The notes beneath the pieces are model-generated. The model saw only the letters and a list, made by a program, of their open reading frames with translations, was not told the origin of the DNA and did no database searches. A DNA stretch of 64,000 nucleotides from Cohnella lupini (GTDB lineage: Bacteria > Bacillota > Bacilli > Paenibacillales > Paenibacillaceae). Made by a program: the position numbers and the translations under genes. Where the stretch lies: NCBI RefSeq assembly GCF_003386205.1, contig NZ_QRDY01000002.1, forward strand, positions 62,001-126,000, written 5' to 3'. Positions 26,971 to 34,867 of the stretch are shown in pieces (the stretch's first letter is position 1; each line of letters starts with the position of its first letter).

Positions 26971-28149
26971 GTGGACGTCATAGCGCCATTGCCACCTAGA
27001 GCTTCGACAGCAGCGGCGTCGGCTTCGAACGGAAGGAACCGTTCGGGCATAACGCCGCGTAAACATAAATCGGCGCGTAAGAAGAAGCGTCCTTTCGGAT
27101 GGCAGCTATTAAAGCTGGCGTTCGCTACCGGATTTACGGTTTCGGTACTCGCTGCCGGTTGGTTTTTCTTAACCCCGTCGGGCAACGAATATCGTTATAT
27201 GCTCGCGGATTCCTTGATCACGACCCAGCATCGGGAGTGGGCCAAGTACATTATCGGGGAGAAGGCGCTGAGAGAGCGCGTAGCCCTCTACGTGAAGCAG
27301 TTCGAGGATATGGGCGAGGAGCGGGACACCCATACGATACCGACAAGTCCCGATCAAGGAGATCCGGCCGCGGAACAGCCCGAGAAGCTGACCTCCATCG
27401 AGGAAGTAGACGGAGAGGGTTACCATGGCTACTTGCTTACGGTAAGGGATCCCAAGAAGATTCGTCTCGTCGTCCCGAACAAAAGAGGACGCGGAGAAAA
27501 GGTGTCGAGCATGGTGAAGAGAACCGGAGCCATCGCGGGAGTCAACGCCGGCGGATTCTCGGATCCGAATTGGAAAGGCAACGGCTTCAAGCCGATTGGT
27601 CTGGTCATCAGCCAAGGTAAAATCTATTATAACGGGTTGGGCAGCAATAACAGCGTGCAGATCGTCGGAATAGACAAGAACGGCAAGATGCTGGCCGGCA
27701 AATATTCCGTCGACGAACTAATGGATCTGGGCATATCCGAAGCGGTAAGCTTCTCGCCGCGAATCATTGTCAACGGCAAAGGCCTCATTCCTAACCGCTC
27801 CCAAGGATGGGGGATCGCTCCCCGCTCCGTCATGGGCCAACGCGAAGACGGCGCGATCCTTTTCCTGCTCATCGACGGACGTCAGCCGGGATATAGTATC
27901 GGCGCTACCCTGTACGATGCCCAAGAAATCCTGCTCGAACATGGCGCGGTCATTGCCGCCAATCTGGATGGCGGGTCCTCCACGGTGCTCGTGACGGAGA
28001 ACGGCGAAATCGTGAATAAGCCTTCTTCCAAATCCGGGGAGAGGTATCTGCCTACGGGATTCCTGGTGTTCGATGATCCGGATGCCGTAGAGATACCGAA
28101 TATATGGGCGGGATTAAAGCCGTCGGAAATCGATGCGGGCAAATGGTGA
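26971..28149 (+). CDS. Phosphodiester glycosidase (NAGPA) family protein
   Basis: 392 residues. A basic cytoplasmic N-terminus (1-47) precedes one membrane helix (LAFATGFTVSVLAAGWFFL); the rest is extracellular. The NAGPA domain (~165-375) carries the signatures AGVNAGGFSD and AANLDGGSSTVLV. Family members hydrolyse sugar phosphodiesters on glycans or cell-wall polymers. The start is GTG 26971 after AAGGAG with very short spacing, so the exact N-terminus is uncertain. Confidence 0.85.
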   Translation: MDVIAPLPPRASTAAASASNGRNRSGITPRKHKSARKKKRPFGWQLLKLAFATGFTVSVLAAGWFFLTPSGNEYRYMLADSLITTQHREWAKYIIGEKALRERVALYVKQFEDMGEERDTHTIPTSPDQGDPAAEQPEKLTSIEEVDGEGYHGYLLTVRDPKKIRLVVPNKRGRGEKVSSMVKRTGAIAGVNAGGFSDPNWKGNGFKPIGLVISQGKIYYNGLGSNNSVQIVGIDKNGKMLAGKYSVDELMDLGISEAVSFSPRIIVNGKGLIPNRSQGWGIAPRSVMGQREDGAILFLLIDGRQPGYSIGATLYDAQEILLEHGAVIAANLDGGSSTVLVTENGEIVNKPSSKSGERYLPTGFLVFDDPDAVEIPNIWAGLKPSEIDAGKW

Positions 28150-28182
28150 CGCAGAGTTGCGGAAGTATCTGATATTCGATAT

Positions 28183-28221
28183 AAACGGCTTCTCCGTCAT
28201 ATGGACGGTGAAGCCGTTTTA
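28183..28221 (+). terminator. Rho-independent terminator
   Basis: AAACGGCTT-CCGT pairs with ACGG-AAGCCGTTT followed by T-rich sequence. Confidence 0.85.
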
Positions 28222-28259
28222 CTTGCGAGGGTAGGCAGTCGGTTCGCTAGGGGCACGCA

Positions 28260-28309
28260 TTGACGCCGTTACTCGAATCAGATACGATAAGCTTGTAAAC
28301 GCGTGTTCA
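28260..28309 (+). promoter_or_regulatory. Promoter and likely autoregulatory operator of the LacI gene
   Basis: TTGACG (28260-28265), 17-bp spacer, TACGAT (28283-28288). Directly downstream, TGTAAACGCGTGTTCA (28294-28309) is an imperfect palindrome around a central CG (6 of 8 positions), the usual shape of LacI-family operators. Confidence 0.5.
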
Positions 28310-28321
28310 CGAAAGAGAGAT

Positions 28322-29368
28322 GTGCTCTTGAAGAAAACGGAAATCAATTCCACGGAGATTGCCAAGCTGGCAGGCGTGTCGCGAAGCACGGTCAGTCGCG
28401 TCATCAACAATTATTCGAACGTACCGCCGGAAACCCGCGACAAGGTGCTGCGGATTATCGAGGAGCATCATTACGTTCCGAATGCATCCGCGCAAGTTTT
28501 GGCGGGGAAGAGGACGCGAACGATCGGATTGTTCATGATCGAAGCAGGACATGTTTCAAGCGATATTCTTTCGAACATGCTGATCGCCAGCGTAATCGAG
28601 AATGCTTCATCCCATGGGTATTACGTCCTCACTCATATTATCCGGGATGCCAATAATGTCGAGAGCGTTCGGGGCGTTAAGGATATTTTCTACCAGCGAC
28701 GCATCGACGGCGGAATATTCATCGGCGCGGCGAACGAGGAGCCGTTCATAGAGAAGCTGATCGAGAACGGTTACCAAGTAGCCGTCGTGGATCAGGGACT
28801 GCCCGGTCGCAGCGAACCGAATCGGATCATCGCGAATTTCGATAATTCCTCCGGCATGATGCAAGCGATAGAGTATCTTGCGAGCTTGCGCCACCGGGAG
28901 ATCGGTTTGATTTGCGGGGATATGAGGCGGTATTCGGGCCCGTCCAAGCTCGAGGGCTTCCGCATGGCAATGGAGCATTATCGTTTACCGATCAGAGAGG
29001 AATGGATTCTGCCGGGCGGATTCAGCGAAGAATCTGGATACGAAGCGATGACGCTATTCTTGGAACGGGAAGCGACGCTTCCGACGGCGATGGTCATGGC
29101 GAACGATAGCGTGGCGTTCGGAGCGATGCGAGCCTTGCAGGAGGGCGGCATCGAGGTTCCGGGCGATCTATCGGTCATCGGCTTCGACGATCATGCCTTA
29201 AGCTCCCGCTTTCAGCCTGCGTTGACGACTTTGGGGATCGATTTCGGCGCGATGATGGGGAAGCTAACCGCCACCTTGATCGAGCATATTGAAGAACGAA
29301 GTACGGAGTTCACCCGCTTCACGGTAGACTTGAATTTGATCGCGCGAGATTCCTGCAAGAAAATCTAG
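28322..29368 (+). CDS. LacI-family transcriptional regulator
   Basis: 348 residues. The N-terminal helix-turn-helix reads STEIAKLAGVSRSTVSRVINNYSNVP with hinge helix NASAQVLAGKRTRTIGLF. The rest is a periplasmic-binding-like effector domain ending SVIGFDDHALSSRFQPALTT. Start GTG 28322 or TTG 28328; neither has a strong ribosome site. A VOC and an SDR gene follow closely and are the likely targets together with itself. Confidence 0.92.
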   Translation: MLLKKTEINSTEIAKLAGVSRSTVSRVINNYSNVPPETRDKVLRIIEEHHYVPNASAQVLAGKRTRTIGLFMIEAGHVSSDILSNMLIASVIENASSHGYYVLTHIIRDANNVESVRGVKDIFYQRRIDGGIFIGAANEEPFIEKLIENGYQVAVVDQGLPGRSEPNRIIANFDNSSGMMQAIEYLASLRHREIGLICGDMRRYSGPSKLEGFRMAMEHYRLPIREEWILPGGFSEESGYEAMTLFLEREATLPTAMVMANDSVAFGAMRALQEGGIEVPGDLSVIGFDDHALSSRFQPALTTLGIDFGAMMGKLTATLIEHIEERSTEFTRFTVDLNLIARDSCKKI

Positions 29369-29392
29369 CTGATGAAAAAGGAGAGGCTATCC

Positions 29393-29845
29393 ATGAACAG
29401 CAACATATTGGGTAACAATGTCATCACGCAAATCGGGCTTCTGGTCAACGATATCGAGAAAACATCGAAAGCGTACGCCGATTTCTTCGGAGTCGACAAG
29501 CCGAATTGGTTCTGGACGGACGCGGTCGACGTCGCGCAGACGGAAGTTCGGGGAGTAAGATCCGAGGCCAGGGCGAAACTCGCCTTCTTCGATATGGGTT
29601 CGTTGCAGCTTGAATTAATCGAGCCCGATCAGCATTCGAGCACGTGGCGCGATTCGTTGAACCAGAACGGTGAAGGATTCCATCATATCGCGTTCCAGAT
29701 CAAGGGAATGAAGGAGAAGATCTCGCTTATGGAAGCCGGAGGTATGCCTCTGCTTCAGAAAGGCGAATACACGGGCGGCCGGTATGCGTATATGGATACG
29801 TTCAGCGAATTGAAGGTATTGGTCGAGCTGTTGGAGAACGATTAA
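29393..29845 (+). CDS. VOC (glyoxalase/epimerase) family protein
   Basis: 150 residues, a double beta-alpha-beta-beta-beta fold. QIGLLVNDIEKTSKAYADFFG starts the first module, and GFHHIAFQIKGMKEKISLME marks the second, with candidate metal ligands at His and Glu (LQLELIEP, VLVELLEND). Resembles methylmalonyl-CoA-epimerase-like VOC proteins. AAAGGAGAGG favours ATG 29393 over ATG 29372. Between a LacI regulator and an SDR gene, so a role in a small catabolic pathway is likely, substrate unknown. Confidence 0.85.
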   Translation: MNSNILGNNVITQIGLLVNDIEKTSKAYADFFGVDKPNWFWTDAVDVAQTEVRGVRSEARAKLAFFDMGSLQLELIEPDQHSSTWRDSLNQNGEGFHHIAFQIKGMKEKISLMEAGGMPLLQKGEYTGGRYAYMDTFSELKVLVELLEND

Positions 29846-29863
29846 AGCTCATAGGAGGCTTAC

Positions 29864-30565
29864 ATGAACATACTGATAACGGGTGCCGGAAGAGGCTTGG
29901 GATTTCAATTGACCAAGTTGGCAGTTGAACGCGGTCATCAAGTCATCGCATGCGTTCGCGATATAGGCGATCATTCGGAGAACTTGCCGGCTCTGGCGAA
30001 AGGTTTTCCCGAACTCTTAAGGATCGAAAGAATGAACGTGACCCGCGAGGACGATGTCGCGGAGCTGGCCAAGAAATTAAGCGGCGAATCCGTCAAGCTG
30101 GACGGAATCATTAATAATGCCGGAGTACTGCTTGCTCGGGAGCATAAGATCGGAACTCTTCCGATCGACCAATTGCTGCTAACTTTCGAAGTGAATTTAT
30201 TCGGTCCCATGATCGTTCTTAAGCATTTGACGTCCTTGCTTACCGACGATGCAGGCGCGAATGTCGTTAACATCTCTTCCGAAGCGGGTAGCTTCGCCGG
30301 GGCATACGGCGGCGATTATCCATACGCGATATCGAAAGCGGCCGTGAACATGTTATCCAAGCAGCTTAACGAAGAGCTAAGGCCAAGAGGGATTCGGGTA
30401 TTAGCCGTACATCCGGGTTGGATTCGTACCGATATGGGCGGCGATAAAGCGCCGATGGAAGCTTCGGAAAGCGCGAGCGGGATCCTGGATATCTTGGAGC
30501 GCAAAACGATCGTAAGCGAAGAAGCGTTTTTCGTGGATCATAGGGGTCGTCAAATGTCCTTATAA
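29864..30565 (+). CDS. Short-chain dehydrogenase/reductase
   Basis: 233 residues, a complete classical SDR. The NAD(P) site TGAGRGLG is at residues 6-13, NNAG follows, the catalytic Ser lies in VNISSEAGS and the catalytic Tyr and Lys in YAISK. It resembles C-factor-type short SDRs. ATAGGAGG precedes the ATG, and the gene lies 18 bases after the VOC gene in the same operon. Confidence 0.9.
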   Translation: MNILITGAGRGLGFQLTKLAVERGHQVIACVRDIGDHSENLPALAKGFPELLRIERMNVTREDDVAELAKKLSGESVKLDGIINNAGVLLAREHKIGTLPIDQLLLTFEVNLFGPMIVLKHLTSLLTDDAGANVVNISSEAGSFAGAYGGDYPYAISKAAVNMLSKQLNEELRPRGIRVLAVHPGWIRTDMGGDKAPMEASESASGILDILERKTIVSEEAFFVDHRGRQMSL

Positions 30566-30584
30566 CGTATTCGTACTACATAGT

Positions 30585-30625
30585 ATAGGCATGCCCCGTC
30601 TTATGCGGAGCAAGCCTATTTTTTG
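30585..30625 (+). terminator. Rho-independent terminator
   Basis: ATAGGC-TGC-CG pairs with CG-GCA-GCCTAT, followed by TTTTTT. Confidence 0.8.
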
Positions 30626-30649
30626 CGAGCTTTTCTCATCTGAGCTACC

Positions 30650-31258
30650 TCAATACATCATAAAGCCCAGCGGACCATCCTCGTCGATAATATCTTGGAT
30701 CTCGAACACCGAAATCGGGAAGTAAGGAAAGCCCCAGACATAGGGAACGATAGCGTACAGCGGAAAATAGATGACCAGCGATTTGTCGGCGATATAGAAA
30801 TCCTGATCCGGCGTTATGCCCGGGTAATCGACGAGAAGCGGAAGCTGCCTTGCTTTAATCTGTGCTTGGATGATCGCGTTGAGGCGAGCCTCGTAAGGAC
30901 TGTCCTTCTTGAACAGCTCTCCCAACGTGTAGCTACGCCCGGTATCGGCATCGAAGGTGAGCGATTTCTGGAGCGTATTGCCGTGGGCGCCCCCGGTGAA
31001 CGAGTAGTTCAGAAGAGAAAGGCTTAGCACGCCTCTCTCGTTCGTCTTGATTTCGAAGGTACCGTCCATCTGCTGAATGTCATTGCTGGGAAATCCCTGT
31101 TCCTTCAGCAACTGCTGATTGGCCGAAGCGATCTTCTTGTTCATGGCTTCCTGGGCTGCGGCCGTGGTTCCGCCATTCACGTACGGGACGTTAATCTTGA
31201 CGTTCTTGGCGGTCATCGTCCGAATCCGGATCGGGAGCATTGCGGTCTGTCCGTTCAT
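30650..31258 (-). CDS. DUF3298/DUF4163-type protein (RsiV-like fold)
   Basis: 202 residues, no signal peptide visible. DUF4163-like strands lead to the DUF3298 block (SFTGGAHGNTLQKSLTFDADTGRSYTLGELFK), the same modules found in the extracellular part of anti-sigma factor RsiV and in many uncharacterised Bacilli proteins. ATG 31258 is seven bases from AAGGGG and is preferred over ATG 31264. The lack of an export signal is odd for this family. Function unknown. Confidence 0.75.
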   Translation of the reverse strand: MNGQTAMLPIRIRTMTAKNVKINVPYVNGGTTAAAQEAMNKKIASANQQLLKEQGFPSNDIQQMDGTFEIKTNERGVLSLSLLNYSFTGGAHGNTLQKSLTFDADTGRSYTLGELFKKDSPYEARLNAIIQAQIKARQLPLLVDYPGITPDQDFYIADKSLVIYFPLYAIVPYVWGFPYFPISVFEIQDIIDEDGPLGFMMY

Positions 31259-31370
31259 CTTCATTCCCCTTTGCCGTCTGGGCTATTATCCTCCCAGTTT
31301 ATGCAAGGCTTAGAAGACCGGTTCATTCAGTTAAGGTGTAAACAATCCGCGATTTCCAATAGTTAGAATC

Positions 31371-31399
31371 TTGACTTTTGCCGCGGAAATTACTATTCT
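31371..31399 (+). promoter_or_regulatory. Promoter of tRNA-Thr(CGU)
   Basis: TTGACT (31371-31376), 17-bp spacer, TATTCT (31394-31399), 12 bases before the tRNA. Confidence 0.7.
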
Positions 31400-31411
31400 A
31401 ATAAAGAATTT

Positions 31412-31487
<76 letters not shown>

Positions 31488-31561
31488 TTCTTTATCCAAT
31501 GACGGCGCGCCTTCCGAGGTTTTCGGGGGTGCGTTTTTAGTTGTTTGCTTGGTGGGCAAGT

Positions 31562-31910
31562 GTGACCGATCGCGAATACCCGTGTAAGGAGTTGCTATTT
31601 CGCAGGAAATGTCTCCAGTGGACCGAATACCCGCGCCAGGAATGGCTATTTTGCCGAGAGTGTCTCCGGCGGGCGAAATACCCGTGCCAGGAATGGCTAT
31701 ATTGCCGAGAGTGTCTCCCGTGGGCCAAATACCCGTGCCAGGAATGGCTATATTGCCGAAAGTGTCTCCAGTGGACCGAATACCCGCGCCAGGAATGGCT
31801 ATTTTGCCGAGAGTGTCTCCGGTGGACCGAATACCCGCGCCAGGAATGGCTATTTTGCCGAGAGTGTCTCCCGTGGGCCAAATACCGTGCCAAGAACGGC
31901 TTATTTCCTC
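31562..31910. repeat. Tandem array of about seven 51-bp units
   Basis: Units start with GAATACCCG (or AAATACCCG) at 31574, 31625, 31676, 31727, 31778, 31829 and 31880, exactly 51 bases apart; the last unit has a one-base deletion. Because 51 is a multiple of 3, several reading frames stay open and would give 17-residue repeats, but none has a good ribosome site. It fills the space between the two tRNA-Thr genes. I treat it as noncoding. Confidence 0.9.
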
Positions 31911-32076
31911 TTAATATCCTCGAGTGACGTATTGTCATAAGTGAGTAGTTACCATTAATACAACGGAGAACCGAAACTCCTGCCACAATAACGCACCAAC
32001 GTACCGTATTAAACGACGAAAATCGCGGATCAAATCCTACATTCGACAAAAAGTTGAATCTAATTTTAAAAACCTC

Positions 32077-32105
32077 TTGCAAACTGGTTTCCACCGAGGT
32101 ATAAT
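32077..32105 (+). promoter_or_regulatory. Promoter of tRNA-Thr(UGU)
   Basis: TTGCAA (32077-32082), 17-bp spacer, perfect TATAAT (32100-32105). Confidence 0.75.
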
Positions 32106-32129
32106 CTTTTCTTGTAGGCCATAAATTAC

Positions 32130-32205
<76 letters not shown>

Positions 32206-32219
32206 TTTATTACATGAAC

Positions 32220-32260
32220 AATCCTTGCGCAGCTTAGGCTGAGCGGGGATTTTTTGTTTT
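32220..32260 (+). terminator. Rho-independent terminator of the tRNA
   Basis: AATCC-TGCGCAGC pairs imperfectly with GCTGAGCG-GGATT, followed by TTTTTTG. Confidence 0.75.
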
Positions 32261-32285
32261 TACGACTGCCATACCTCGTAACATA

Positions 32286-32325
32286 AAATAGCCAACTTAG
32301 CCTGAGAAGGCTCTGTTGGCTATTT
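32286..32325 (-). terminator. Rho-independent terminator of the Sda-like gene
   Basis: AAATAGCCAAC pairs perfectly with GTTGGCTATTT; the T-rich side follows the stop of the minus-strand gene. Confidence 0.8.
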
Positions 32326-32341
32326 CATTTGCCGTTGAGTT

Positions 32342-32515
32342 TCAATGAACGTTCGACGTATCCAAAACTTCTTCGATCGTAAGCTGGCGATTTATGATTT
32401 CCTCGAGAAGGATCTGGATGAATTCGTCATCGGGAGATTGCTCGAAGGCTAAATGGAATTTGTTGATGAGGAAGGTATTGTCCAAAGCGTGTACCGTGTC
32501 CCTAATATCCCGCAC
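32342..32515 (-). CDS. Sda-like sporulation histidine kinase inhibitor
   Basis: 57 residues: GTG 32515 lies 7 bases after GGTGGTGAT. The core LDNTFLINKFHLAFEQ then DDEFIQILLEEIINRQL follows the Sda pattern of two antiparallel helices (LSDELLLESYxKA, then xEFIxLLxxEIxRR). Sda binds the DHp domain of sporulation kinases and blocks phosphorelay entry when DNA is damaged or replication is active. The N- and C-terminal extensions are longer than in the 46-residue B. subtilis protein. The gene has its own terminator and lies next to a damage-type tailocin locus. Confidence 0.75.
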   Translation of the reverse strand: MRDIRDTVHALDNTFLINKFHLAFEQSPDDEFIQILLEEIINRQLTIEEVLDTSNVH

Positions 32516-32705
32516 GTTATCACCACCTTAAGTAAATTGATAATGTCATCATACCGCCTAAGTGTTAAAGAAAAGGGAGTGTAACTGTTAACTAGATGTT
32601 AGTTTATTAAATACTTTAATTTCCATTACCCTCATAGATTTGCGTGGAAACATCTGGATGACTATTAGAATAATCCTATTGTTTTCAAATGTGTAAAGCT
32701 GCGCG

Positions 32706-33266
32706 TTATAACACCGCTTTTTTGCCGCGAAGATCGATTCTCAGCACAAGATTGCGGGCTTCTTGTTTCAATGCCTCGTCCCACAAAATGGTGGCAAAAA
32801 TCCTGCGTTGGATTTGCTCCAATCTCTTGAGCGCCAATTCGTGGGTAACCCCGAAGTGGAAGGCGATATACTCCGCAGCTTCATCTATTCGGTCCGGAAG
32901 CCTATGCGTGCGCAGCATGAAGAAAGGGATGGCCGCATAAAGCACGAATCGATTCGCTTCCGCTTCTTGACCCTCGCAGAATAAACGCGGCATCGTCGTC
33001 TGATTCCCCGCATGCCGAAGCACATGGCAAAGCTCATGCAAGAAATCTTCCCACTGGACTTCGCGTACTTGGCGGTTGTCGATCATAATAGACCTCATCC
33101 CCATATACTCCAAGGCGCGGCTCGTATTTTTCATATAATGAACCCACACGTCCAAACGCGTAGCCACTTCGTCGATGTTCAAGTGCGAGTGAGCGACGAT
33201 TCCGGATTTGATCCACAATTGTTCGATCCATTGCTCCAATGGGGTCGTTTGATAATATCTGTACAT
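32706..33266 (-). CDS. ImmA/IrrE-family metallopeptidase
   Basis: 186 residues. The zinc-protease motif HELCH lies in EDFLHELCHVLRHAG, followed by a third-ligand region (LFCEGQEAEANRF) as in ImmA/IrrE proteins. Such peptidases cleave a partner XRE repressor (as ImmA cuts ImmR in ICEBs1) and switch mobile elements on after DNA damage. The XRE gene lies 79 bases upstream on the same strand, so this one probably inactivates it. ATG 33266 has AAGGA eight bases upstream; ATG 33275 overlaps that site. Confidence 0.88.
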   Translation of the reverse strand: MYRYYQTTPLEQWIEQLWIKSGIVAHSHLNIDEVATRLDVWVHYMKNTSRALEYMGMRSIMIDNRQVREVQWEDFLHELCHVLRHAGNQTTMPRLFCEGQEAEANRFVLYAAIPFFMLRTHRLPDRIDEAAEYIAFHFGVTHELALKRLEQIQRRIFATILWDEALKQEARNLVLRIDLRGKKAVL

Positions 33267-33285
33267 TAGGCCCATCCTTATAATG

Positions 33286-33299
33286 AGAATGTATGTTCG
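33286..33299 (-). promoter_or_regulatory. Weak candidate LexA (SOS) box before the peptidase gene
   Basis: Minus-strand CGAACATACATTCT matches the Firmicute SOS box CGAACRNRYGTTYC except at two positions. It lies 20-33 bases before the ImmA-like start. A match of this quality can occur by chance. Confidence 0.25.
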
Positions 33300-33345
33300 T
33301 ATTTATGGGGAAAATAAAAGCCCTTGCGGGCTTCGTGAGCAATGA

Positions 33346-33750
33346 TCAATTGTCGTGTTGCCGGTCACCTGGTTTCCGACCCTTTTCCTTCTCCTGAATG
33401 AATTCCCAGAAACGGCGCATTTCCTCTTTCCGTTCTTCGGGGGCATTCAAGTAATCCTTGAAAAACACGCCATGCTCCGGATTATTGATGAATTCCTCGA
33501 AGACGGGATATTCTGTGGTGGCTGGAGTATCGCTTAAATCAGCGAGTGCTTTATCCGTTCGGCCTAGCAAATAATCGGCGGTTGTATGGTAGTATTCGGC
33601 GAAACGAATCAGCATATCGGGATCCGGCTTCCGGTCATCCGTTTCGTATCTAGACAGTTGAACGTTGCTGATACCTAAATGCTTAGCGGCGTCTAATTGC
33701 GTTTTGCCGAATTTCTCGCGTCGTTCCCGCAAACGAAAACCCAACGACAT
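33346..33750 (-). CDS. XRE-family phage-type repressor
   Basis: 134 residues. The N-terminal helix-turn-helix (~5-60) reads RLRERREKFGKTQLDAAKHLG then ISNVQLSRYETDDRKPDP. The C-terminal part is acidic and probably carries the peptidase-sensitive region. GAAGGAAG precedes the ATG. Five copies of a 17-bp palindrome lie between it and the rightward tail operon, and two overlap its own promoter region, so it likely represses both directions, as Xre does in PBSX. Confidence 0.92.
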   Translation of the reverse strand: MSLGFRLRERREKFGKTQLDAAKHLGISNVQLSRYETDDRKPDPDMLIRFAEYYHTTADYLLGRTDKALADLSDTPATTEYPVFEEFINNPEHGVFFKDYLNAPEERKEEMRRFWEFIQEKEKGRKPGDRQHDN

Positions 33751-33793
33751 GGTAATCTTCCTTCTTTGTAATGGATAATTTCAGTATATCATA

Positions 33794-34002
33794 TTTTCCG
33801 TTTTGGTAAACCTTTAAATTTGCCATTTTGGCAAAATAGATGTTGACTTTGCCTTTTTGGCAAATTATGATGAGCATATGTTACCGATTTGGCAATAAGT
33901 GAGTGATTCAGCATGAAGGGGATTGCTGAACGAGTTGTGCATAAGTGATGAAGGGATTCAGCTAAGCATTACCGATAGTCCGTATTTGCCAAATTGGCAA
34001 AA
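33794..34002. promoter_or_regulatory. Divergent switch: five repressor operators and rightward promoter
   Basis: Five related sites: 33794-33810 (degenerate), 33819-33835 TTTGCCATTTTGGCAAA, 33848-33864 TTTGCCTTTTTGGCAAA, 33881-33897 (degenerate), 33985-34001 TTTGCCAAATTGGCAAA. The third fills the spacer of a rightward promoter TTGACT (33843-33848), 17 bp, TATGAT (33866-33871). The first two overlap a likely leftward promoter (TATACT on the minus strand near 33784-33789). The layout resembles a lambdoid or PBSX immunity region. Confidence 0.85.
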
Positions 34003-34021
34003 CAATAGAGGGGGTTTTAAA

Positions 34022-34591
34022 ATGGAATTCAATCGGATTACAGATCTAGGGCCAGCGACAATTGAGAGTTATTCGGAAACGAGGAGAATGCTTCTGCGCA
34101 CGGCGAACGAGCTTACGGTGCGAATCGGAAAGCTGGAGCCGGTGAGAAGTCTCGAAGATATGGAGAACATTTTAACGCTGGATAAAGATCGGAAGCTGGT
34201 CATTGAAATGATCGCTAGCTGTTCCTATATTATCGAATGGCTAGAAACCGGGAGGAGGCCGGGTAACCGAAGAGGCATCGAGAGACGTGCCGGATATCAA
34301 AGGGAAATTCCGACGGATCCCGACAAGCTGCCCATGGTCATTCATACGGCAATGCCGCAGGAGACGGGCCAAGAGGTGCCGAAGGAAAGCCGATTTCGCC
34401 TCGAAGCCGCCCTTCGGGGTTTAACCGAACGCGAACGCAACTGTTACACGCTAGCCCTCGGAGAAAGCTACTCCCATGCGGAAATCGCGGCACTGCTAAG
34501 CATCAGCAAGTCAAGCGTTGGCACTTATATGGTACGGGCTCAACGCAAGGTAACGGACAACATTGGAAGCATGATCGTTCTTGTCGGTTGA
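34022..34591 (+). CDS. Sigma-70 region-4-like activator (Xpf-like)
   Basis: 189 residues. The C-terminal third is a sigma region 4/LuxR-type helix-turn-helix: LRGLTERERNCYTLALGESYSHAEIAALLSISKSSVGTYMVRAQRKV. In PBSX the comparable protein Xpf is a sigma-like factor that turns on late genes. ATG 34022 follows AGAGGGGG. It is the first gene right of the operator array and directly precedes the tail genes. Confidence 0.82.
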   Translation: MEFNRITDLGPATIESYSETRRMLLRTANELTVRIGKLEPVRSLEDMENILTLDKDRKLVIEMIASCSYIIEWLETGRRPGNRRGIERRAGYQREIPTDPDKLPMVIHTAMPQETGQEVPKESRFRLEAALRGLTERERNCYTLALGESYSHAEIAALLSISKSSVGTYMVRAQRKVTDNIGSMIVLVG

Positions 34592-34691
34592 TGTCGAACT
34601 TGTCGTACGGTTGCCACTTAGTTATGAGAGGCCCGTTTTGAAGAAATCGAAACGGTATGATCAATATCACCTATAGGAGGATGATCGGATT

Positions 34692-34865
34692 ATGGGGAAG
34701 AAGTCGTCTGGAGTTACTTATGCTAAGAGCCAATTTCTAGCTTCGCAGAAGTACACCCCTTCTCAGAAGGATGCGATTAATGCGCTTCTAGATGAAGAAA
34801 CGAAGTATGCAGTTGCTGAGGTAAATCACATTCTCGATCAATTCGCGACCAAGGAGGTTGTATAA
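34692..34865 (+). CDS. Small protein preceding the tail sheath gene, 57 aa
   Basis: ATG 34692 follows AGGAGG; the stop is two bases before the sheath start. The product is hydrophilic and helical with several lysines (YTPSQKDAINALLDEETKY). Similar short proteins precede sheath genes in PBSX-like tail clusters; its role is unknown. Confidence 0.7.
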   Translation: MGKKSSGVTYAKSQFLASQKYTPSQKDAINALLDEETKYAVAEVNHILDQFATKEVV

Positions 34866-34867
34866 GC

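Noticed and set aside
31541..31927. Repeat protein encoded by the first 51-bp array
   Set aside because: Frames remain open on both strands only because the period is a multiple of three; no start signal and no conserved pattern favours one frame.
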